Shown here piece after piece: positions 27,093 to 35,018 of a DNA stretch of 64,000 bases. Numbering within the stretch: the stretch's first letter is position 1; each line of letters begins with the position of its first letter. The notes beneath the pieces are model-generated. The model searched no databases, was not told the origin of the DNA, and saw only the letters and a program-made list of their open reading frames with translations. The stretch is from DSUN01 sp035527715 (lineage in GTDB: Bacteria; Planctomycetota; PUPC01; DSUN01). Position numbers and translations under genes: made by a program. The stretch is taken from positions 12,248 through 76,247 of the forward strand of contig DATKZY010000032.1 in assembly GCA_035527715.1 (NCBI GenBank), read 5' to 3'.

Positions 27093-27121
27093 TTGACAAT
27101 TGGCAATTGGCGCCATATAAT
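27093..27121 (+). promoter_or_regulatory. consensus promoter of the AbrB/PIN module
   Basis: TTGACA, 17-bp spacer and TATAAT, a perfect consensus -35/-10 pair, ending 30 bp before ATG 27152. The spacer contains overlapping copies of CAATTGG that could be antitoxin-binding sites. Confidence 0.75.
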
Positions 27122-27151
27122 GCCATCCGGGACGAGGAGCAAGGAGGCAAC

Positions 27152-27421
27152 ATGGCAACCACGAAGATAGACCATTTCGGGCGCGTGGTGATCCCGAAGC
27201 CGATCCGGGACAATCTGGGCCTCGAGCCTGGCACCAGGGTAGAAGTGATGGAGGAGGCGGGCCGCGTCGTTCTGAAGTCCACGGACGACGAAGCGCATCT
27301 GGCAGTGAAGGACGGCATCCTCGTGTTCACCGGCGGAAGAGCCACGGGAGACATGACGGACATTATCCGCAAGGTGCGCGAGCAGCGGGACCGCCAGGTT
27401 CTGGGGATGGATGACTCGTGA
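27152..27421 (+). CDS. AbrB/MazE/SpoVT-type antitoxin
   Basis: 89 residues. The N-terminus KIDHFGRVVIPKPIRDNLGL and GTRVEVMEEAGRVVL is a SpoVT/AbrB swapped-hairpin DNA-binding domain. The acidic/basic C-terminus is likely to bind the toxin. An excellent AAGGAGG site precedes the ATG. Its TGA overlaps the toxin GTG (GTGA). Confidence 0.88.
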   Translation: MATTKIDHFGRVVIPKPIRDNLGLEPGTRVEVMEEAGRVVLKSTDDEAHLAVKDGILVFTGGRATGDMTDIIRKVREQRDRQVLGMDDS

Positions 27422-27849
27422 CTTATCTTCTTGACTCCTCAGTGGTGGCTCCGGCGCTCGCGGACATTCATCCCCACTACGCCCGGGCGCTGCCGTGGCT
27501 GGCCAGGGCCGCGCGGGGGGAGATTCAGGCCATCATGACGGCCCATTCGCTGGCGGAGTCGTACTCGGCACTCACCCTGATGCCGGTGCATCCCAGGATC
27601 CCCCCTGGGGTGGCATGGCGCCTGCTGAACGAGGGCACCAGCCACCTCGGGATGGTAAGCCTCACCGAGGCGGATTACCGGCAGGCGATACAGCGGGTGG
27701 CGGAACTGGGGCTCCCCGGCGGCTTCGTCTACGACGCCCTCATCGCCTGCGTGGCGGCGAGGCTCAAAGTGGACGGACTTGTTACGTTCAACGTGAGGCA
27801 CTTCCAACGCGTCTGGCCCGAGGGCCACGACCGCATCATCGTGCCCTGA
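27418..27849 (+). CDS. PIN-domain toxin (VapC-like)
   Basis: 143 residues with PIN acidic residues in YLLDSSVVAP, LAESYSAL and VYDALIAC. The last position, usually an acidic residue, is in FNVRHFQRV, as in many FNxxHF-type PINs. Predicted RNase toxin, translated with the AbrB-type antitoxin through a 4-bp overlap. Confidence 0.87.
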   Translation: MTYLLDSSVVAPALADIHPHYARALPWLARAARGEIQAIMTAHSLAESYSALTLMPVHPRIPPGVAWRLLNEGTSHLGMVSLTEADYRQAIQRVAELGLPGGFVYDALIACVAARLKVDGLVTFNVRHFQRVWPEGHDRIIVP

Positions 27850-27889
27850 TTGCGGCGCACGGGAGCCGCACCTTCCCGGCATCCCACCC

Positions 27890-28960
27890 TCACTCATACG
27901 ACCCTAGCTCCTTCGCCAGGTCCGTGATCGCGCGGAAGTTCGCGAGGCTGACGGATGACGGGACGGAGTGGTCGCTGGAGAAGATGTAGCCGCCGCCGCG
28001 CTTGAGGAGCGGCACGACGCGCCGCATCTCGGCCGTGATCGCCTCCAGGTCGTCCCACAGCACGGCGTTGATGCCGCCGTGGAGCAGGAGCTTGTCGCCG
28101 TACGCCTTCTTGATGCCGACGGGGTCCATGCCCGCCTTCACCTCGAGGGGATTCAGGCCGTCGAGGCCCATCTCGACGAACTCGGGGAGAAACGGATTCA
28201 CGTCGCCGCACGAGTGAAGGGCGGCCTTGACGCCCTTCGCGTGCGCCCACTCGATGGCCCGGCGGTGCACGGGCTTCACCAACTCGCGATACATCCGCGG
28301 CGAGAAGAACTGGTGGCCCTTGTAGCCCATGTCGTCGGGCCAGCGGATGGCGTCGAAGCGGTAGCCCTTCGCCCAGATCATCTCGAACAGCGCGATGTCG
28401 AGGTCGAGCATCGTGTTGAAGATGTCCACCACCCACTCGGGGTCGGTCGCCAGGGCCATGAGCACCCTCTCGGTGCCGACGAACCACGAGTGGGTCACGT
28501 CGAAGCCGAACCAGAAGCCGGCCTCGATCCAGCAGCCTTCCCGTTGCCAGGTCGGGTAGTTCTTCTTCAGGTGCTCCCAGTTCACGCGGTCGCGGGTGGG
28601 GGTCATCCGCTCCTTGGCCTTGCGCCAGGAATCGGCGTCCACCACGGTGTGGCCGAGGAACTCGGGGGTCGAGGCGGCGTGCTTCCAGGTCCGCTGCGTC
28701 GCGCCCCAGCCGGTGGTGTAGACCGAGTATTCGTCGGTCTCCTCGAGCACCTTGCGGGGGAAGCGGGGACTGTTGTCCACGCCGATGTGAGCGACCTTGT
28801 CGAGGCCGAAGAAGTCCACGTAGGAGACCTCCTTCGGCATCCCCTCGCGCTGCCAGCGCTCGATCGTCGCCCCCCACGGCCCGTCAACGATCGGCACGCG
28901 GTCGGCCTGCCGGTGCTCGAACATCCGCTGGAACCGCTCACGAGAGGTCATCTGAGCCAT
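27890..28960 (-). CDS. uroporphyrinogen decarboxylase-like protein (methyltransferase-type)
   Basis: 356 residues of the UroD/MtaA-like superfamily: SRERFQRMFEHRQADRVPIVDG at the start, a TIM barrel, then KGVKAALHSCGDVNPFLPEFVEMGLDGLNPLEV and LLLHGGINA. Members with this CGD motif in environmental bacteria are mostly corrinoid-methyltransferase relatives, not heme enzymes. No heme genes are nearby, so a role in methyl or small-molecule metabolism is likelier. AGGAGG precedes ATG 28960. Confidence 0.82.
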   Translation of the reverse strand: MAQMTSRERFQRMFEHRQADRVPIVDGPWGATIERWQREGMPKEVSYVDFFGLDKVAHIGVDNSPRFPRKVLEETDEYSVYTTGWGATQRTWKHAASTPEFLGHTVVDADSWRKAKERMTPTRDRVNWEHLKKNYPTWQREGCWIEAGFWFGFDVTHSWFVGTERVLMALATDPEWVVDIFNTMLDLDIALFEMIWAKGYRFDAIRWPDDMGYKGHQFFSPRMYRELVKPVHRRAIEWAHAKGVKAALHSCGDVNPFLPEFVEMGLDGLNPLEVKAGMDPVGIKKAYGDKLLLHGGINAVLWDDLEAITAEMRRVVPLLKRGGGYIFSSDHSVPSSVSLANFRAITDLAKELGSYE

Positions 28961-29011
28961 GCAAAACCTCCTTTCCGATGGCCGGAAGCATAAGCCAAGC
29001 TGCGTCGCGCG

Positions 29012-30160
29012 TCAAGGGGACTTGGGGGCGGGGGGCGCGTCCTGGAGGCCGCCGACGCGGGCGGAGCGGCCCTTCTCGACCTTGCCGTTGACCATGTAGC
29101 GGGTGTAGCGCAACTCGTCGCCGTCCACCGTGAACTCGATGTCCTCCCACCAGGCGTCCTTGCCGCCCTCGGTCTTGACGAGGACCTTGCCGACGTAGAA
29201 GCCGCCTGGGATGCGGGAGAGGCGGACGCCCTCCTCGCCGACGACGAAGCCGAAGCCCCGCTTGTCGGGGGCGATGGCGACGATGTAGCCGGTGTAGCGG
29301 TCGCCGTTGCGCGTGTAGCGGGTCGTGTCGCCGTTCCGGGCCCGCCACTTGCCGCACAGGTCGCCGGGGTCCACCAGGGCGGCGGCCTTCGGCTTGGGCT
29401 CGAGCTTCTCGCCCGCGGAGTCGAGCCGCCGCGCGATGGCCGCCACCTTGCCCCCCTTCGCGGAGCGGACGCTGGTCAGCGTGTCGCCGCGAACCACGAC
29501 CTCGATGTCCTCGACCAGGTCCACCGTCTTGCCGTCGGGGCTGCCGAACTCGATGGTGCCCTTGTGAACCCCGTCGCCCATGGCCTTGACGCGGATCGTC
29601 TCCCTGGGCGCCGGGCCTTTCTCCGGCGAGGCCTGGCGGATGACCTGTCCCACGTAGATGTCGCCGTCGCGGCGGAACACGGTGATGGCGCCCGCGCCGT
29701 CGGCCCATTCGCCCGCGAGGTCGCGCTCGCCTGCGTCCGGCCTGTGCCTCTCGGGCTCCTCGACCCGCTGGTAGGCGAATTGCACGGAGCCGCCCTCGGG
29801 CATCTTCAGCAGCAAGCGGAGGTCGCCGCTCGGCAGCAGCGACGCCTCGGCGACATCGAGCCAGGCCTCCATGTCCTGCGAGGCGTGGACGTGGTAGGCG
29901 CTGCATCGCCCGCGGAACACGTGCTCCTTCACCCGACGCAGTTCGAGCACCGTCTGGTTCATCTGTTGCTGGTGCCACGCGCTGCGGGCACTCACGACGA
30001 CGCCGACGAGGGAGCCCTCCTCCTTCCCGCGCGCGAGGCGAATCGTGACTCCCTCCTTCGCCCCGAAGCTGAAGAAGCCCTCGGCGCCCCCCGCCGACGC
30101 GCCCACGCAGGCGAGCACGCCAGCCGACCGAAGCACAAGCTGGGTCACGAATCTCGACAT
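29012..30160 (-). CDS. secreted protein with internal beta repeats, unknown function
   Basis: 382 residues with a signal peptide. Two modules can be aligned by eye: LAGEWADGAGAITVFRRDGD.YVGQVI (about 146-260) and LCGKWRARNGDTTRYTRNGDRYTGYIV (about 270-375). Both are built on 'G.W...G....y.r.Gd.y.G.i'. This resembles small lipocalin-like or DUF2147-like beta barrels, but no family is claimed. The cells' use of it is unknown. Confidence 0.6.
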   Translation of the reverse strand: MSRFVTQLVLRSAGVLACVGASAGGAEGFFSFGAKEGVTIRLARGKEEGSLVGVVVSARSAWHQQQMNQTVLELRRVKEHVFRGRCSAYHVHASQDMEAWLDVAEASLLPSGDLRLLLKMPEGGSVQFAYQRVEEPERHRPDAGERDLAGEWADGAGAITVFRRDGDIYVGQVIRQASPEKGPAPRETIRVKAMGDGVHKGTIEFGSPDGKTVDLVEDIEVVVRGDTLTSVRSAKGGKVAAIARRLDSAGEKLEPKPKAAALVDPGDLCGKWRARNGDTTRYTRNGDRYTGYIVAIAPDKRGFGFVVGEEGVRLSRIPGGFYVGKVLVKTEGGKDAWWEDIEFTVDGDELRYTRYMVNGKVEKGRSARVGGLQDAPPAPKSP

Positions 30161-30177
30161 ATGACCACCTTAGCGCG

Positions 30178-31368
30178 TCAGCCGAGCATCGTCAACGGAT
30201 TCTGACGGTTCTTGAGGGGAAAGGGCACGGGGCCGCCGAGGCGCTGGGACTCGAAGACGGCGACGATCATCTCGGTAGCCGCTCGGGCCTCGGCAAGGCT
30301 CGACTCGGGCTGGCGGTCCCCCTCAACGGCGGCGATGAGGTCCTTGACGGCGGCTACGTTGCCGCCGTGCAGGCCGCCGTCCTTCAGCGGCTCGGGCTTG
30401 TCCACCCCCGCCGACGTGACGGGCAGCCACTTCCTGCCCGTGCGGCCCGGCGACCAGGAGGGGTCGGGCAGGAAGCTCACGGGGGGCAGATAGCCGGTGT
30501 AGATCTCGAGGATGCCCTTCGAGCCGAAGATCTGGACGCCGAACCGCGTCGGGTTGCCGCCCGCGCCCCGCACGGAGTCGAAGGAGGCCGTGGCGCCGCT
30601 GGCCAGCTTGTAGATCGCGTGGACTTCGTCGCCGGCGAGGGGGCCGATGCCTTCGGCGCCTTCCTTCACGTCGTCGCGGCGGATGGGGCGGCCGCCCTGG
30701 AGGACCGTGCCGAAGCACCATTTCGCATCGCCGCCCAGGGTGTGAACGAGGTCCATCACGTGGCTGCCGAGCACCCAGAGGTCCTCCCCTCCCCCACGGC
30801 CGTCCTCCTTGCCGCGGCCGCGGAACTCGAGCACCTGGCCCAGCGCTCCCGAGCGGAGCAGTTCCCGCACGACCGCCAGCCGGGGGCTGTAGCGGGTCTG
30901 GTGGGCGACGGCCAGCTTGACCTTGTGCTTCTCGCAGGCGGCGGCGATTTCGTCGGCCTCGGCGAGGGTGCGGCAGAGCGGCTTCTCGAGGTAGATGCCC
31001 CGCACGCCGCGCTCCGCCGCGGCGACGGCCATGTCGCGGTGCTGGTCGAGCCAGCGGGGGCAGATGCTCACGAGGTCGGGCTTCTCCTTGTCGAGCAGCT
31101 CGCGGTAGTCGGCGTAGCCCTTTGGCGCCTTGAGGCGTTTCACCGCGGCGGCCAGGCCCTTCGCATCGGCGTCGGCGACGGCGACCACCTCGCAGCCGGG
31201 CGCCTCGCGCCACACGGTGTCGAGCCCGTGGCCGTAGTTGCCCTTGCCCGTGTGGCCGATGACGCCGACGCGATAGGAAACCTTCGCGGCGTCCGCGGCC
31301 GAGGCACGTCGCCGCGCCGCTGCCAGCGTGAGCGCTGTCGCGCCCGCAATGAATGTGCGCCGGTTCAT
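30178..31368 (-). CDS. Gfo/Idh/MocA-family oxidoreductase with Tat signal
   Basis: 396 residues. The N-terminus MNRRTFIAGATALTLAAARRR is a twin-arginine signal, so the protein is exported folded with its NAD(P) cofactor. A Rossmann core (YRVGVIGHTGKGNYGHGL) precedes the family EKP motif (GIYLEKPLCRTLAEAD) and a C-terminal substrate domain. Such exported sugar or cyclitol dehydrogenases are abundant in planctomycetes. GGAG precedes ATG 31368. Confidence 0.87.
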   Translation of the reverse strand: MNRRTFIAGATALTLAAARRRASAADAAKVSYRVGVIGHTGKGNYGHGLDTVWREAPGCEVVAVADADAKGLAAAVKRLKAPKGYADYRELLDKEKPDLVSICPRWLDQHRDMAVAAAERGVRGIYLEKPLCRTLAEADEIAAACEKHKVKLAVAHQTRYSPRLAVVRELLRSGALGQVLEFRGRGKEDGRGGGEDLWVLGSHVMDLVHTLGGDAKWCFGTVLQGGRPIRRDDVKEGAEGIGPLAGDEVHAIYKLASGATASFDSVRGAGGNPTRFGVQIFGSKGILEIYTGYLPPVSFLPDPSWSPGRTGRKWLPVTSAGVDKPEPLKDGGLHGGNVAAVKDLIAAVEGDRQPESSLAEARAATEMIVAVFESQRLGGPVPFPLKNRQNPLTMLG

Positions 31369-31410
31369 GGGATGCTCCTAACGCGGCCTTGAGCCGCAAG
31401 CAAAGGGGAT

Positions 31411-31470
31411 GATTGGATGGATGGATGAATGGATGATTGTCTGACACCCATCCACCCATCCATTCATCCC
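31411..31470. repeat. GGATGAATGGATG hairpin, copy 1
   Basis: Perfect 13-bp inverted repeat: GGATGAATGGATG (31423-31435) with CATCCATTCATCC (31457-31469). The same hairpin with similar flanks occurs at 53206-53261 between archease and rtcB. Here it sits in the 150-bp gap between two minus-strand genes. Confidence 0.7.
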
Positions 31471-31518
31471 CGGCTGACATGCGCACAAGACGCGCACGAC
31501 GAGTCACGATGGAAGCGC

Positions 31519-32532
31519 CTACCCGTGGAGGCAATGGAGCATGTCGAGCGTGAGCCCGTGCTGGAGCGGCTGGCCGCCGAGGAATGCCTCGAAGTCGTCG
31601 GCCAGCCAGTTCAGGATGCGGACGACCGACTCGATCGGGGCCCCCGCGCGGTGGGGCGTGAGCCAGGCATTCTCGAGCCTCCGCAGCGGCGAATCGAGCG
31701 GCAGCGGCTCCTTCTCGAAGACGTCGAGCGCCGCGAACAAGTCGCCCTTCTCGAGCCGCTTCGTCAGGGCCGCCATGTCCACAAGCCACGCGCGGCCGAT
31801 GTTCACGAGCAACGCGTTCTTCGGCAGCGCCGCGATCTCTTTCCTGCCGAACAGGCTCTTCGTCTCCGCGGTGTTGGCCGCGCACAGCACCACGACCTCC
31901 GAAGTGCGGGCCAGCTCCATCAGCGGGACGAGTCGGGCGCCGTACCGCTCGGCCACCACCTTCGGCACGTAGGGGTCGTAGGCTCGCAGGTGGACGTGGA
32001 ACGGCTCGAGCAGCTCGGCCAGGCGGCGGCCGATGCCGCCGAAGCCCACGATGCCCACGGAGCGCCCCGTGAGCTGCCGCTCCTGCGGATCAATGTCCGC
32101 CGGGAAGTCGCGCACCCAGTGCTCCGTGCCCGCCCGCATGGCCGCGTGGTAGTCGCTGATCTTGCGGAGGCCACAGAGCGTGAGGCCCAGGGCAAGCTCG
32201 GCCACGGCGGGCGACCAGCCGTGGCGCGCCTCGGAGACCACGAGGCCGTGCTCCAGCTCCGCCCGGGCGCCCGCCTGCGCGAGGTTGATGTGCCCGGCGA
32301 ACCGCAGACGGGGACACGTCGCGAGCAGCTCCCGCGTGAGCGGCGGCCACGCCCACATGAGCACGGCGTCGGCCCACGCCAGGTCCTTCGCGATCTCCTC
32401 GGCCGTGTTGTGCGAGCGCTTCCGCAGCGTCGCCAGCCTGGCCAGTCGGCGGAGAACGCCCTTGAGCGAAGGACATCGGAAGACGCCCGACGGCAGGTTC
32501 ACCAGCAGACGGGTCTTTTCGCGCTCAGCCAT
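31519..32532 (-). CDS. D-isomer-specific 2-hydroxyacid dehydrogenase
   Basis: 337 residues, NAD-dependent. The Rossmann motif is GFGGIG (163-168) with D186 after it, favouring NAD. Catalytic residues of the family are present: R247 (NIGRAW), E275 (DVFEKEP) and H294 (LTPHRAG). The specific 2-hydroxy acid is unknown; it may handle products of sugar-acid breakdown. GGAG lies 8 bp before ATG 32532. Confidence 0.9.
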   Translation of the reverse strand: MAEREKTRLLVNLPSGVFRCPSLKGVLRRLARLATLRKRSHNTAEEIAKDLAWADAVLMWAWPPLTRELLATCPRLRFAGHINLAQAGARAELEHGLVVSEARHGWSPAVAELALGLTLCGLRKISDYHAAMRAGTEHWVRDFPADIDPQERQLTGRSVGIVGFGGIGRRLAELLEPFHVHLRAYDPYVPKVVAERYGARLVPLMELARTSEVVVLCAANTAETKSLFGRKEIAALPKNALLVNIGRAWLVDMAALTKRLEKGDLFAALDVFEKEPLPLDSPLRRLENAWLTPHRAGAPIESVVRILNWLADDFEAFLGGQPLQHGLTLDMLHCLHG

Positions 32533-32639
32533 TCAATCGCTCCTGGAGCCGGAGACACGTCCTCCGCATGCTGTCATCATGGTGACGCGCACCCTTCCTG
32601 TCAAGCGACCGGCGGGCGCGCCTGCTTGCCAAAGAAGCA

Positions 32640-32669
32640 TTGCCACGCGAGGGGGCGATACGCTATAAT
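32640..32669 (+). promoter_or_regulatory. promoter of the WbsX-like gene
   Basis: TTGCCA, 18-bp spacer, TATAAT, 55 bp before ATG 32725. Confidence 0.5.
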
Positions 32670-32724
32670 GGGGCGCACCGGGGGCGGGGCACCGCGCACG
32701 CGGCGGAAAGGACGGCGAGAAACG

Positions 32725-33825
32725 ATGAGACAGGCACGAACCGCGCTGACGCTAGGAGTGTGTGCCATGGCGCTGGGCATCGTCGCCAACAGTCGGACGG
32801 CTCCCGCGGGCGAGGCCGCGGGCAAGCCCCGGGCGCAGGTGGGCGCGTACTACTTCGACGGCTGGGCCGGCAAGCACAAGCTGGCCGACACGGCCGACTG
32901 GGCGAAGGACGCCCCGACCCATCTCACGAAGCGCCTGCTCGACGAGTTCGCCGACCGCGAGCCGCTCTGGGGCTGGCGCGACGACTCGCCCGAGGCGATG
33001 AAACGCCAGATTGACCTCGCCGCCGACCACGGCCTCGCCTTCTTCGCCTTCTGCTGGTACTGGCACCCCACCGGGAAGGAGGTGCAGGACGACCCGAAGC
33101 ACACCGGCCTCGACCTCTTCGTGAAGGCCCCCAACAACGGACGGATGAAGTTCTGCCTCCTCGTCGCCAACCACGCGGGCTACCTGATCCGAGGCACCGA
33201 CAACTGGCGGCGGGCCGCCACCTTCTGGATGCCCTACCTCAAGCACAAGCAGCACCTCACCGTCGGCGGCAAGCCGCTCGTCATCATCTTCAACGCCGGC
33301 GGCGGCGAGAAGGACGGCTTCGCCGCCGTCCAGGACGAGGCCCGCAAGGCCGGGCTGCCCGGCGTGGCCATCGCCGCCTGCGGCCCAGGCACCATCGAGA
33401 CTGGCTACACCCACACCACCCGCTACAACATCGTGCCCGGCTACACCGCCGGCGGCCAGGAGCACAAGTTCCAGGAGCTGGCCGAGGTCCACCGGCGCGC
33501 CTGGGCCGGCCGCCCCGAGATGCCGTGCATCCCCTGCATCATCGGCGGGTGGGACTGCCGTCCCTGGGAAGGCCCCAACGGCCTGGGCAACAAGCGGCCG
33601 GGCTGGTACTTCCCCGACCGCACGCCCGAGCAGTTCGGCGCCCACGTGCGCGACGCCGTCGAGTGGATGGAAAAGCACCCCGAGCGGGCGACGGCCGAGA
33701 AGCTGGCCGTGATCTACGCCTGGAACGAGTTCGGCGAGGGCGGCTACATCGCCCCCACCAAGGGCGACCCCGAGGCGAAGTACCTCCAGGCCCTCAAGGC
33801 AGTCGTCCTCCCCGACGCCCCGTGA
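32725..33825 (+). CDS. secreted WbsX/GH99-like protein
   Basis: 366 residues with a signal peptide. AYYFDGW near the N-terminus, SPEAMKRQIDLAADHGLAFF, FCWYWHPTGK, and YAWNEFGEGGYIAP at the C-terminus follow the WbsX-type (GH99/GH71-like) TIM-barrel pattern, including the terminal 'WNEwgEg' glutamates. WbsX proteins were named from O-antigen loci, but exported planctomycete versions are more likely glycoside hydrolases. Start at ATG 32725 for its signal peptide and the TATAAT promoter upstream. Confidence 0.75.
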   Translation: MRQARTALTLGVCAMALGIVANSRTAPAGEAAGKPRAQVGAYYFDGWAGKHKLADTADWAKDAPTHLTKRLLDEFADREPLWGWRDDSPEAMKRQIDLAADHGLAFFAFCWYWHPTGKEVQDDPKHTGLDLFVKAPNNGRMKFCLLVANHAGYLIRGTDNWRRAATFWMPYLKHKQHLTVGGKPLVIIFNAGGGEKDGFAAVQDEARKAGLPGVAIAACGPGTIETGYTHTTRYNIVPGYTAGGQEHKFQELAEVHRRAWAGRPEMPCIPCIIGGWDCRPWEGPNGLGNKRPGWYFPDRTPEQFGAHVRDAVEWMEKHPERATAEKLAVIYAWNEFGEGGYIAPTKGDPEAKYLQALKAVVLPDAP

Positions 33826-33834
33826 GCGCCGGGG

Positions 33835-33879
33835 CAACTTGCGCCCCAACTCGCGCCCCCCCAGAAGGGGCGCAAGTTG
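33835..33879 (+). terminator. hairpin downstream of the WbsX-like gene
   Basis: CAACTTGCGCCCC (33835-33847) pairs with GGGGCGCAAGTTG (33867-33879), a 13-bp perfect stem starting 9 bp after the stop. There is no T-tract, so termination is likely but unproven. A second hairpin (CCTCTCC...GGAGAGG) lies near 34030. Confidence 0.45.
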
Positions 33880-34064
33880 GGCGGGCAACGGCAATCAGGT
33901 GGTGTGCCTCCCATGAGTACGGGCGCGCCTCTTGAGAGCACGGAGGCCTGCTTCCCGCACCTGCCCTCGACGGCTGGCCCTCCCGTCTCGTCCCGACGGT
34001 CCGTCCGTGTTCCGCCAGGAGAGAACCCTCCTCCCTCTCCCTCGGGGAGAGGTCGAGGCCTGGC

Positions 34065-34180
34065 CTACTCCATCTTGCGGATACGGACCTCGATGCCCTT
34101 CTCGGCGGAGAGGAGCTTGGGGAGCTGGGCGGTGTCGGTCTTGCCGAAGTGGTGAGGGTAGAGGATGCTGGGACGGGGGG
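34065..34180 (-). pseudogene. 3'-terminal fragment of an MBL-fold hydrolase gene
   Basis: About 113 bp match the 3' end of the intact MBL gene at 35019-35132 at roughly 84% by my count. It would encode a C-terminus like ILYPHHFGKTDTAQLPKLL and ends with the same KME-stop. No upstream MBL sequence is present. Both copies are on the minus strand, so they are direct repeats bracketing the toxin-antitoxin module between them. Confidence 0.75.
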
Positions 34181-34204
34181 CTGGCCGCTGGTGACACGCC
34201 GGGG

Positions 34205-34233
34205 TTGCTGCTTAGCCGCGAGCGGGGTATAAT
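34205..34233 (+). promoter_or_regulatory. promoter of the third toxin-antitoxin module
   Basis: TTGCTG, 17-bp spacer, TATAAT, 34 bp before ATG 34268. Confidence 0.55.
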
Positions 34234-34267
34234 GCACGGCGGCATGCAGGTGGAAAGGAGAGCGCGA

Positions 34268-34483
34268 ATGATCACGCGAACAGTGCCCCTGGAGGAAGTC
34301 AGGGGCAGAACGCTTGAGGATGTGCTCGACGAGGTGGTCGAGCAGGAGGAGGTGCTGACGGTTCGCCGGCCGGACGGGTCGGCCGTGATGATCCAGCCGT
34401 CCCCCTGCCTCGAGCCCCTGCCCCGGCTCAAGTGCATCGTGCCCAAGGACTGGAAAGATGCCATCAACGCCCCCGGCCGCTGA
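34268..34483 (+). CDS. small antitoxin of a PIN-domain module
   Basis: 71 residues: MITRTVPLEEVRGRTLEDVLDEVV, then EVLTVRRPDGSAVMIQP, a Phd-like beta pattern ('v.v...dG..v.i.P'). It lacks a recognisable complete DNA-binding domain, and the family is assigned mainly from its partner. AAGGAG precedes the ATG. The PIN gene begins 26 bp before its stop. Confidence 0.72.
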   Translation: MITRTVPLEEVRGRTLEDVLDEVVEQEEVLTVRRPDGSAVMIQPSPCLEPLPRLKCIVPKDWKDAINAPGR

Positions 34484-34952
34484 GCGCGTGTTCCTTGATG
34501 CCGGCCTCCTCATCGCGGCCCTGTGCGAAGGCGACGAGAGGCACGAGGAGGCCCGCCCTCTGGTCGAGGCGGCCCGCGAGGGGGCATTGGCCGCATCTAC
34601 CACGGCCGGCGTGCTGAGCGAAGTCTACGCGGTCCTGACCTGGGAGAAGACACAGTCGAGATTGGCCCCGGCCGAGGCGGCCAGTGTCCTCAACCTGCTC
34701 ATCAATCCCCCTTCCGCGATCGAGGTGCTTGCCTGCGGGTGCGAGACCGCGCGCAAGGCCCTCACTTTGGGCGCAGCCCACGGGCTGACGGCCCGGCGCG
34801 CTCACGATGCTCGCCATGCCGCGGCGGCCCTGCTCCATGGAATCAGAGGGGTCTACACCTACGATGTCGGGGATTGGAAGGCATTCGAGCCCGACGGCCT
34901 GAGGATCGCCGGCCCGCCCTCCGTGCTCTCACGCTTACCCAAGGCGCGCTGA
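34458..34952 (+). CDS. PIN-domain toxin (VapC-like)
   Basis: 164 residues. PIN acidic residues are seen in VFLDAGLLIAAL, LSEVYAVL, AHDARHAAAAL and YTYDVGDWKAF. Predicted RNase toxin controlled by the overlapping small antitoxin. The whole module is bracketed by direct repeats of the MBL gene's 3' end. Confidence 0.85.
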   Translation: MPSTPPAAERVFLDAGLLIAALCEGDERHEEARPLVEAAREGALAASTTAGVLSEVYAVLTWEKTQSRLAPAEAASVLNLLINPPSAIEVLACGCETARKALTLGAAHGLTARRAHDARHAAAALLHGIRGVYTYDVGDWKAFEPDGLRIAGPPSVLSRLPKAR

Positions 34953-35018
34953 CACACCTGGCCAGTGGGCGGGCGAGGCGACAGTCTGCTTCTGCCAGAC
35001 CGTGATTGCTCTCCTTGC

